A DNA stretch of 64,000 bases. Origin: Volvox africanus. Taxonomy: Eukaryota > Chlorophyta > Chlorophyceae > Chlamydomonadales > Volvocaceae. How positions within the stretch are numbered: position 1 is the first letter of the stretch; each line of letters starts with the position of its first letter. The stretch spans positions 388,001 through 452,000 of the forward strand of contig BSDZ01000020.1 of NCBI GenBank assembly GCA_030268105.1, read 5' to 3'. Both the position numbers and the translations under genes were made by a program. This document shows, piece by piece, positions 56,598 through 64,000 of the stretch. The notes below the pieces were generated by a model. That model worked only from the letters and a program-made list of their open reading frames with translations. It did no database searches and had not been told where the DNA came from.

Positions 56598-56614
56598 ACT
56601 ATCCCCCCTCCCGT
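56598..56614 (-). other. Polypurine tract
   Basis: On the minus strand CGGGAGGGGGGATAGT directly precedes the 3' LTR; the same tract precedes the LTR at 43442. Confidence 0.85.
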
Positions 56615-56656
56615 ATGCAGCGTCCTCGCTGCATCGAACAGCATTGACTGCAAGGA

Positions 56657-59600
56657 TCATTGGGTTTGCGTGGCGCGTAGACGAGCTTCCTCCAACAGTG
56701 GCTTCATTTCCGGCGAGAAGTTACGCATCGGCTCCCACGAATTATGCTCGCTAGAATAGCCAGTCCACTTGACCAGATATTCATGCACCTTCCGCTTTCG
56801 TCGTTGTGGACCAATGCGACGAACCCAATAATCCAGTATGTGTTCCACATCATACACCTTTTGCTTGCCTGCGATCCAGGTCTCGGGACCGGGGTCCATT
56901 ACTGCAGGGGCATCGGTGTCGTTCGTAACGGGTGCTGTGCCACGATAAGGGCGAATTAAAGAAATATGAAATGTGGGATGGATATTCATGTCAGAAGGTA
57001 GAGATAGCTCCACGGCTACATTCCCTACCATGCGAACAACGGGATATGGACCGATCCAACGAGGTAACAATTTACGGGAACCGTCGGCGAGCGAACGCAA
57101 GTTCTTAGTGCTCAGTAATACCATTTGTCCCACCAAAAATGTTACGTCCCGTTTAGATTTATTATAATAGTCCGTCGTCTGTTGTTGTGCCGCGTCCAGG
57201 CATGCCTTCGCGTCTGTCATGCGGGATAGGAACGACTTGGCAAAGGTTTTAGCCGCAGGGATATTTATCTCCAATTCTCGCCACACAGGTAGCGCAGGAT
57301 GAAATCCATAATTCAGAAAGAAAGGGCTTTGACCTGTAGAGCGGTTAACAGCGTTGTTAAGCGTGAATTCTGCGGAAGTCAGAAGCGTATCCCAAACAGA
57401 GGGTGTGCGTCCTGCGAAATTCCTCAACATGTCGCCCAGTGTGCGGTTTATGCGTTCAGTTTGCCCATCGGATTGTGGATGATATGCTGTGCTCAAATGA
57501 ACGCGCATACCGACGAGTTGACATAGCGCTTCCCAAAACTTAGACGTGAATTGACCGCCGCATTCGGATATCACATTTTTAGGAACGCCGTGTAATCGAA
57601 CCACGTTATCGAAAAATAATCGTGCTGTTTGCTCAGCGGTGCAAGACGAGGTGCAGGGGGCTAAGTGAACCATCTTGGTCAAGCGATCGACCATTACGAA
57701 CACCGAGTCATATCCCCCCTCAGTTTTGGGCAGCGCGACTACGAAGTCCATAGAAACACTTTCCCAAGGGACATCTGGTATAGGTAAAGGTTGTAATAAA
57801 CCCTGGCCCTTACCGGATAGTGTTTTATTGCGCTGGCATAAACTGCACCTTTGCACAAAGTTTTCCGCATCCTTCACCACGCGCGGCCACCAGAACGAGC
57901 GTCGTACCAGCTCTGCCAATCGCATGCTTCCAGGATGTCCTGCCAACGGGTCCTCGTGGAACCGCGCAAGAATATCGTAGCGCAAAGCGTCGTCATTTGG
58001 CACGACGATTTGTGTGGTCGAGCCATCCTGCCCTATCCACAAATCGTTGCGCTTGTGCAAATGTTCCACATTGTTGGGCGAAGCGAACCATGGATCCACT
58101 TCATACGCCACCTTGAGTCGCTGCACAAGGTCCGCTGCTATCGGCACCTCCTGACTGCACGAACGAGTAACCAGTGCTGCCAAAATTGCAGCATGTAATG
58201 ATGGATGTCGACTGAGAGCGTCAGCAATATTAATCCTGCCGGCGATATACTCCCATGTACAGTCAAAACGAGACAGATACTCCATCCACCGGGCTTGTCG
58301 TCGGTTAAGCGTAGGGACACTCTGCAAGAATGTCAGCGGCTTATGATCGGTCTTCAGCGTAAAAGGGCGGCCCTCGAGGTAACAACGCCATTCCTTCAAA
58401 GCATGTAGAGCTGCCAACAGCTCCTGCTCTCCGGTTGTATATCGGGTCTCCGCACCCGAAAACTTCTTACTCGTGAAGGCGATCGGTCGTCCTTCCTGCA
58501 ACAATACAGCGCCGCTTCCATGCAAGGAAGCATCCGATACAACTTCAACACGGAATGGCAACGAGTGATCAGGGAAAGAGAGGGTAACATCGTCGGTGAC
58601 GATTCGCTTGAGCTCTTCGAATGCCCGCTGACAAGCGGATGTCCAGGCTTCAAGAGAAACGAAACCTCCTTTCTTCGTCAAATTCGTAAGCGGGGCCACA
58701 ATAATGGAGTAATTTTTAATAAACTTACGGAAGTAGTTAGTCAAACCCAAGAACTGGCGTAGTTCGGTGAGGTTCTGAGGTGCGGGCCATTCGTGAACCA
58801 CAGCTACCTTCCGTGGATCCATCCTGACCCCAGTGGCCGACACGATGTGGCCCAAATACTCCACTTGCGGCTGCGCCCAAAAACACTTGGCGTGTTTAGC
58901 AAACAATTGCTCCCGCTTCATCACCTCAAGCACGAGCTCGAGATGCTTCAGGTGCTCCTCGCGCGTTTTGGAATATATTAAAATATCATCCAAATAGCAA
59001 ACGACGAACCTGTCGATATACGGTCTGAACATGCGATCCATCACTGCTTGAAATGTGGCGGGCGCATTAGTAAGTCCAAACGACAAGACCGTGTACTCGA
59101 AGTGACCAAAGGGAGTCCGGAAAGCGGTTTTCGGAATATCAGAGGCAGCAATGCGTATCTGATTATACCCTTGTTGAAGGTCAATCGAGGAAAAATAAGC
59201 TGAGCCTTTCAGCTTATCAAGCAGGTCATCGACGTGCGGCAAAGGGTAGCAATTTTTAATCGTAGTCGCATTCAAGCCCCTATAATCAATGGACATACGC
59301 AACGTCCCATCCTTCTTACCGACAAACAGTATTGGTGCAGAATATGGCAATGTGCTGGGCTGAATCATACCTTTTGCGAGCAGATCCCTCACTTGCCGTT
59401 TCACTTCATCCAGCTCCAACGGGCTTAACCTGTACATAGGTCGTGAAACGGGTTGTGCTCCAGGCACAAGAGGGATTGTATGGTCAACAGGCCGCATAGG
59501 TGGGAGCCCTGGGATGTCATGAAAAACATCAGCATATTTATGCAGGAGGGCTTCGACCTCAAGATCCTTCACAGTGGACTGCATGGTGGTAGCATTCGAT

Positions 59601-61963
59601 TGCACCCGTGGCCTCACAAGCAACACATGGGCGCCTTTCCATATCATCCGATCAGTTTCCTTGCGCCCAATTAGCTTGGGTTCTTGACATCCGCTGACGA
59701 TCGCCGCCAAAGCAAAATTAACCTCAGGCTCCGCAACAGTTCCGCCCTCCTCTGGTGTGACATCTTGGTACGACAGGAAAGGTACCTTAGTCGATAGGTT
59801 CCCTTTGCACAAACTAAGTGTGGTGGACTCCATATCGATGCGCGCGCGGTACTGTCGTAATGTCGCGGCACCCAGAATGTACTGTGCTGTCTCCGAGAGA
59901 CCTTGTAGCACATACGGTTGGGCCCTAACACGCAGAGGGCCTATCGATAGGCTCAGGGTGATCCTGCCCACGATGGGATGCTTTCCTCCATTAGCGAGGG
60001 TAACCTGTGCACAATCAGACGACTGAGGGGTCAACCCCAAATCATTCACCTCCTTTGCCGAGATGAAGTCGTCACTGGCGCCAGTATCCACAAGCGCCTT
60101 CACCAGTCGATCTCCGAGGCCGATCTTGATAATAGGGACGCGATTCCCTGTCTGAGTCGACTCCGCAGACAATAAAAGGGATCCTATAGCAGGCTCGAAC
60201 CTGGTAGGACTCAAAAGAGGAGCCTCAAACCACACTTCAGCAGCGTAAGGTAGTTTAGGCAACGTCGTCGGTTTGCCCGTCACATCCACACCGTTAAGCA
60301 AAGCGGTGCCCGACTCGAATTGGAGGACACATTGCATACCTTCCAACAAAGACGCCACTTTACGTTCGCAAAAAGAGGGCATTAATATGCAAGCTGCAGT
60401 GTCCGGATTTCGACGGCGGTACTTCTTGTACCTGGCGAGCTGTTCGCACAGCTCATGGAAAGATGAAGGGATTAGTAGAGAAGTGTGGCCCGATAAATCG
60501 AGGGAAGAAAGGGGGCAACGCGGCGCAAATAAATTACACAACGGGTCGAAGTGGTTTAGTCCCGTGCGCCCGTCGAGTGAAAAACGTCGCTCGATAGCCC
60601 GCTCAATTTGTCCGAAAACAGCAGGTAAAAGGGCCCTCACTGTGGGGCGTAACGACGGCCAGCGGCCACATTCACCTTCTTCTATCCCGGGAGAAGTCCC
60701 TTCCTTCACATCCCGGGCAACTTCCAAGGTCGTCTTCGGTACGAAAGGTGGCAAAAGGGGGCACTCGTGGGTAGGGTGTTCTCCCGCACACCGCAAACAA
60801 AGATTAGCAAACTTCCGACGGTCAAACTCCGAGCGTCGGCACTCCCACTTTTGCATGTACAGATCATCTGTCCGGGGTTTCTTAACACTAGGAGCCGCGT
60901 TCTGCATTGCAGCTACAGATGGCGTGCTCCCTCTTCGTTTGCCTTTAGCATGGCCAGAGCTCGGCCCAGCTCCCGCAGACCCACGATTACTTGGGTTGTG
61001 GCGTCCGCGATTGTCATACCGCCTTTCCTTACTAACGGTATGCACGGTTGCCGCGGGGCGTTGGCGGTCAGGACCCTGGTCCTTCGGCGTCAACTCCGAA
61101 GGCAGTTCCTGCACTCGCATCGCATGAATGTGAGGGTTAAATTGTTTAACGTCCTTGCCCGCCAAATGTCTAACTTCTGCACCTCTAGCAAAAGCTACCA
61201 AGGCATCATAAGATTGGAAAGGAATTCCGCTAAGGTCAGTGGCGCACCATCGTGCAAGGGATTCAGTAAGACCGCGATGGAACCAAAAGATACGATCCTC
61301 TTCAGGAAAGTTAACGATAGGTGTTATCAGCGCCTCGAAGCGGGACTGATAAGCAGGAACAGTTTCGTGTGGACGCATGTGGTACGTGCCTTGTGCAAGC
61401 GTCTTACGAGCCTCGTTGCCACGCGAGCGAACTTCTGTAGCAAAGCGAGCGAGAAGAGCATCGATCAAGTTATCAAACGTACACTTGCCCCTAGCGGTTG
61501 TCCATTCATCATACCAGTCCTTGGCAACACCCTCAAGGGTATTCCCGACAAACAGGCATTTAATGGAGTCGCATCCCCCGCCGTGCACCGCTTGCAAATA
61601 CTGCCTAGCATCACGAACGTAAGCCCATGTCCTATCCGCGACGCTATGTCCTGAATTCTTTGCCTTTTCGTCAGCGGAAATATTGAGCTTAGGCACGGGG
61701 ATAGTCAACTTCATTACCTCCGGTATTCCGACGGGTTCTTGAACCGCGGGTGTTACCGGGGCCTGTTGTACTCCGACTCCCTCACTTGTTGTAGCTGCTG
61801 CCGACAGTGGTACAATCAAATGCGAAGGGGTCTGAAGGACGATAGGATCAGACATAAGACGAGTCCCAACGGTATCGGGATCAGCAAAAGCAGTTCTAGT
61901 AGTGAGGCCGCCATCGGGCTGGCTGGCGGTGCCCAGATAGGAACTATCTTCGCGTCCCGACAT
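56657..61963 (-). CDS. Gypsy chromovirus Gag-Pol polyprotein (1768 codons)
   Basis: A single uninterrupted frame from ATG at 61963 (MSGREDSSYLG). Gag lies at about residues 75-260 (YVRDARQYLQ, YQSRFEALITPI); the zinc knuckle CLRCAGEHPTHEC near 393; protease LVDTGASDDFIS near 622; RT TNAPATFQAVMDRMF and VCYLDDILIYS near 988; RNase H VVSDASLHGSGAVLLQ near 1147; integrase HHCC ending CSLCQRNKT near 1365. The DDE core has SMDFVVALPK near 1407, ISECGGQFTS near 1466 and SDGQTERINR near 1503; a C-terminal chromodomain (HEYLVKWTGYSSEHNSWEP) lies near 1735. The second catalytic Asp of the integrase reads Glu and the next residue Cys (57560-57565), whereas element 3 has the normal D-R. Gag and Pol share one frame, so the Gag:Pol ratio must be set after translation. 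Confidence 0.95.
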   Translation of the reverse strand: MSGREDSSYLGTASQPDGGLTTRTAFADPDTVGTRLMSDPIVLQTPSHLIVPLSAAATTSEGVGVQQAPVTPAVQEPVGIPEVMKLTIPVPKLNISADEKAKNSGHSVADRTWAYVRDARQYLQAVHGGGCDSIKCLFVGNTLEGVAKDWYDEWTTARGKCTFDNLIDALLARFATEVRSRGNEARKTLAQGTYHMRPHETVPAYQSRFEALITPIVNFPEEDRIFWFHRGLTESLARWCATDLSGIPFQSYDALVAFARGAEVRHLAGKDVKQFNPHIHAMRVQELPSELTPKDQGPDRQRPAATVHTVSKERRYDNRGRHNPSNRGSAGAGPSSGHAKGKRRGSTPSVAAMQNAAPSVKKPRTDDLYMQKWECRRSEFDRRKFANLCLRCAGEHPTHECPLLPPFVPKTTLEVARDVKEGTSPGIEEGECGRWPSLRPTVRALLPAVFGQIERAIERRFSLDGRTGLNHFDPLCNLFAPRCPLSSLDLSGHTSLLIPSSFHELCEQLARYKKYRRRNPDTAACILMPSFCERKVASLLEGMQCVLQFESGTALLNGVDVTGKPTTLPKLPYAAEVWFEAPLLSPTRFEPAIGSLLLSAESTQTGNRVPIIKIGLGDRLVKALVDTGASDDFISAKEVNDLGLTPQSSDCAQVTLANGGKHPIVGRITLSLSIGPLRVRAQPYVLQGLSETAQYILGAATLRQYRARIDMESTTLSLCKGNLSTKVPFLSYQDVTPEEGGTVAEPEVNFALAAIVSGCQEPKLIGRKETDRMIWKGAHVLLVRPRVQSNATTMQSTVKDLEVEALLHKYADVFHDIPGLPPMRPVDHTIPLVPGAQPVSRPMYRLSPLELDEVKRQVRDLLAKGMIQPSTLPYSAPILFVGKKDGTLRMSIDYRGLNATTIKNCYPLPHVDDLLDKLKGSAYFSSIDLQQGYNQIRIAASDIPKTAFRTPFGHFEYTVLSFGLTNAPATFQAVMDRMFRPYIDRFVVCYLDDILIYSKTREEHLKHLELVLEVMKREQLFAKHAKCFWAQPQVEYLGHIVSATGVRMDPRKVAVVHEWPAPQNLTELRQFLGLTNYFRKFIKNYSIIVAPLTNLTKKGGFVSLEAWTSACQRAFEELKRIVTDDVTLSFPDHSLPFRVEVVSDASLHGSGAVLLQEGRPIAFTSKKFSGAETRYTTGEQELLAALHALKEWRCYLEGRPFTLKTDHKPLTFLQSVPTLNRRQARWMEYLSRFDCTWEYIAGRINIADALSRHPSLHAAILAALVTRSCSQEVPIAADLVQRLKVAYEVDPWFASPNNVEHLHKRNDLWIGQDGSTTQIVVPNDDALRYDILARFHEDPLAGHPGSMRLAELVRRSFWWPRVVKDAENFVQRCSLCQRNKTLSGKGQGLLQPLPIPDVPWESVSMDFVVALPKTEGGYDSVFVMVDRLTKMVHLAPCTSSCTAEQTARLFFDNVVRLHGVPKNVISECGGQFTSKFWEALCQLVGMRVHLSTAYHPQSDGQTERINRTLGDMLRNFAGRTPSVWDTLLTSAEFTLNNAVNRSTGQSPFFLNYGFHPALPVWRELEINIPAAKTFAKSFLSRMTDAKACLDAAQQQTTDYYNKSKRDVTFLVGQMVLLSTKNLRSLADGSRKLLPRWIGPYPVVRMVGNVAVELSLPSDMNIHPTFHISLIRPYRGTAPVTNDTDAPAVMDPGPETWIAGKQKVYDVEHILDYWVRRIGPQRRKRKVHEYLVKWTGYSSEHNSWEPMRNFSPEMKPLLEEARLRATQTQ

Positions 61964-62412
61964 GAAGCACGAGCTTATTCGGGCAGACAGGAATTTACTA
62001 TAAACCTGAGAGCAACGTAACGTAAGAGGAATTTGTGACTATTCGCGTACCGACAGAGCTCCCGAGTAGACCAAGGAGATAAACGATATAGTCCGTTAGG
62101 TTGTCCTTTATTTCAGTAGTTTTCTGGATCAAAGCCTTGATTTGTTCCTCGTTCAAATATTGTCCAGCCAATACCGCATTCAGTGTTGGCGTACGTTCAC
62201 CTGCAACTCACAGTGCCAGATTCACAACGAGAATGCAGCAACTATTTATCAGCAGGTGTCTAAATTCACAAACCGGAAGCGGCGGCGTCCAGAACAGCGC
62301 GGCCGAGATCCTCTGCGAAGGTGTCTAAAGGGCTGCGGCGAGTGTCATCGTCGCTTGCCATCGCGAGAACCTACTTCTGATGAGGGACAATGCAACCATC
62401 ATGATTCAACCA

Positions 62413-62426
62413 GGTCCCGATACCAA
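62413..62426 (-). other. Primer-binding site
   Basis: On the minus strand the LTR is followed by AATT and then TGGTATCGGGACC, which begins with the TGG complementary to a tRNA CCA end. Element 2 has TGGTATCGAGAC at the same place. It resembles the initiator-Met PBS TGGTATCAGAGC but differs after TGGTATC, so the tRNA is uncertain. Confidence 0.7.
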
Positions 62427-62429
62427 ATT

Positions 62430-63133
62430 TGTTGTATCCTTCCTTCTTCAATCATGTATTAGCTCTGCACGTCTAGGTGTTAGCTGCGTGCGTACCAAGC
62501 TTACGAACAGCAAGGCAAGCCAATGTGAATAGTAGACAGCGGAAGACTCAATAGCAAGGAAAGATTCAACTTACAATGTTCTTCAGTTACAGAATTACAG
62601 TCTGCCGTCAGACCCCGTGGGCAATGTTCATCACTTGGCTGCAGATGGAATGCTAGAATAGCTCAGTCCGAATATAAATGATTATATCATATGTATGCGT
62701 ATCGGATAGAGTTAAGTACTCGAATATTTGGTCCAAAGTTAGTGTCACGCCGACTTCGGTCTCTAGGCGGCCGTCCTCGCACCTATCACGTCGTGATACC
62801 GATGTGCAGTACAGGTCTCACTGGATTACGATCTCAAGTGTGAGTACCTTGGTAATACTGCTCTAAATATCGTGTCATTCGTGATATTATTGTAATACTA
62901 TTCAAAGTATTATTACGTGATATAATATGCCAATGGATAGATCGCGCATTAATTATCAGCCTCGAGTCAAACATGTTGACCGACAGCGTGATGTCGTGAA
63001 TGATGATGGGACATGCCTGATTAGCTAGATATACTCGAGTATATCATGCTAATATGATTGTATTATGCTTCATGATATCTGAATGCATTGCGGCCTTCAT
63101 AAATGTAAACGGTGATTGAACCCGCGTACAACA
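62430..63133 (-). repeat. 5' LTR of the chromovirus (704 bp, 111-bp deletion)
   Basis: Aligned with the 3' LTR except for a precise deletion of the block corresponding to 56245-56355 and seven transitions. The deleted block is present in the solo LTR at 13015 and in the LTR at 43442, so absence is the derived state. Confidence 0.95.
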
Positions 63134-63853
63134 TGTATAGCCTGCGAAGGTATCCTGTTGGAGACACTTATAGAGGCCTTTGTTCAGGTCACTAATGTAG
63201 GAGCAAGTGTCATGCTGTTTTAGCCAGAACACTTTATCGAACGGGACACTGTCTGCCTTTTCAGTAAACTTTGCCGGAATCTCGCCTTGTGTGACAGATG
63301 TTGCTCCCTTGTCAGCTTTGTCATTACCATCAATGCCGGTATGCGATTTCACTTTCAAGAAGTGGACGGTTATGTTCTGTTGGGCGTAGTCGTACAGTAG
63401 TTCGACGATATCCATGAGTAAGGCTTTGTGCTTGGAAATGTGCAGTTTACTCGGATCGTTTATTGCTCTTTTGATAAGATCCAGTGATGCTTGTGAATCA
63501 GTGGCAATTGTTAGGGCGCTGTTCACTTCCTTTTGCAATGATAGGGCCATGCGTATTGCCGCCAGCTCTGCCCGTTGAATGGTATTGGTGCATCCGACAC
63601 CTGCTGGGTCGATGTACAATGTTTTTCCGGTGGGTCCACAGTACGCAGCCGCTCCCAACTTGTTCAGGCCGTCGTTTTCAGCCAGTTTAATGCAGCTACC
63701 GTCAGTCCAGGTGATATCTTGTGGGTACACATGGAGTGGTATTTGTCCAGGGAAAGCTGCTGCCAGGAGCTGCTGGAGCATCTGTCCGTCCAGTTGGTGG
63801 ACTATGGCGGTGGGTCTGGGTCCAGGCGGCTTTGAGGCCATCATCTTGCGCAT
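63134..63853 (-). CDS. LINE RNase H domain, copy B
   Basis: Minus-strand frame with RKMMASKPPGPRPTAIVH, DITWTDGSCIKLAENDGL, AAAYCGPTGKTLY, NTIQRAELAAIRMALSLQ, LTIATDSQASLDLI and KSHTGIDGNDKADKGA, giving the D-E-D-D residues of RNase H. It ends at FAGYT, where the chromovirus inserted. It is the more complete copy of this domain: copy A lacks the segment between DGSCIK and NTIQRAEL. Confidence 0.8.
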
Positions 63854-64000
63854 GATCTGAGCAGCTTTGCTTGGGCAGGGACGCTAGATGTCGACGTATT
63901 GGGTGCCCTCGGGCGTGTCCTGCATGCGCAGATGTTTTCTGGGGAGGCCGACGGCGTCCATTGCTTTGAGTTCGGTTAGGAGTGCCTTCATGGAGCAGGC

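Larger units (their letters stand above)
55783..63133 (-). mobile_element. Nearly complete gypsy chromovirus (7.35 kb)
   Basis: Minus-oriented element flanked by identical pentamers TGTAT (55778-55782 and 63134-63138). Order: 5' LTR 63133-62430, primer site, leader, one gag-pol frame 61963-56657, polypurine tract, 3' LTR 56597-55783. It splits the RNase H-to-knuckle region of LINE copy B; removing it and one TGTAT gives CTATAC-AACGATACAATT, as in copy A (CTATACAAACGATACAATT with one base difference). It is the youngest large insertion in the window. Confidence 0.95.
54786..64000 (-). mobile_element. Dualen/RandI-type LINE, copy B (interrupted, runs off the window)
   Basis: Its 3' end is at about 54786: a hairpin GGC-TCCG-GCC followed on the minus strand by CATACTATTATTATTATTATT. 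The coding C-terminus lies at 54911-55782 and the RNase H part at 63134-63853, separated by the gypsy insertion 55783-63133. The 5' part lies beyond the window edge. An in-frame TAG at about 63885 (ATC TAG CGT, where copy A has CAG) shows this copy is also inactive. Confidence 0.85.

Noticed and set aside
1..64000. CRISPR arrays, operons, ribosome-binding sites or bacterial attachment sites
   Set aside because: No spaced direct repeats of CRISPR form; spliced genes and LTR/LINE content show a eukaryotic nuclear genome.

Overview
The window looks like nuclear DNA of a green alga, most likely a volvocine/chlamydomonadalean. The reasons are GT-AG intron-split secreted-protein genes, a hydroxyproline-type (SPPP)n linker, interstitial TTTAGGG and TTTTAGGG telomere-type repeats, and a Dualen/RandI-type LINE, a clade described from Chlamydomonas. 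The species assignment is inference. Host coding content is low and most of the 64 kb is layered retrotransposons. Coordinates of host exons come from reading splice sites by eye and checking intron phases.

Region by region. 0.1-3.2 kb: eroded Ty3/gypsy gag between divergent LTR-like sequences, one LTR split by a tRNA-type SINE with a 12-bp target duplication. 3.2-8 kb: remnant open frames, a 220-bp TTATA array, GC-rich patches. 8.0-11.5 kb (minus): an M43 pappalysin-like metalloprotease gene with at least three phase-compatible exons. 12-14.3 kb: 5' half of a Ty1/copia element carrying a gypsy solo LTR. 15.3-20.4 kb (plus): a bulb-type (mannose-binding-like) lectin gene with signal-peptide exon, two lectin exons and an (SPPP)n exon. 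21-27 kb: mini-LTR elements, a 1-kb duplicated block, minisatellites. 27.3-28.4 kb: a terminal-inverted-repeat DNA transposon with 8-bp target duplication. 28.5-33.3 kb: solo LTRs, the 3' half of a copia element, and two inverted copies of the lectin-type signal-peptide exon. 33.7-37.0 kb: a frameshifted copia polyprotein. 37.0-44.4 kb: two degenerate gypsy elements head to head. 44.4-45.8 kb: an internally deleted copia. 46.7-64 kb: two LINE copies pointing at each other; the minus-strand copy is interrupted by a nearly intact gypsy chromovirus.

The most notable system is the LINE. Read across both copies it encodes a multi-spanning membrane-type ORF, then a UAAUG stop-start overlap, then a long polyprotein: Josephin-like cysteine protease, AP-type endonuclease, reverse transcriptase, RNase H, zinc knuckle and restriction-like endonuclease. 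Its 3' end, a small hairpin followed by (ATT/AAT)n, is shared with SINE-like elements at three other places, which suggests a LINE-SINE partnership. A second theme is clean insertion footprints: exact target-site duplications for a gypsy element (TGTAT), a gypsy solo LTR (CACTA), a ~100-bp mini-LTR (AACAT), the SINE (12 bp) and the TIR transposon (8 bp).
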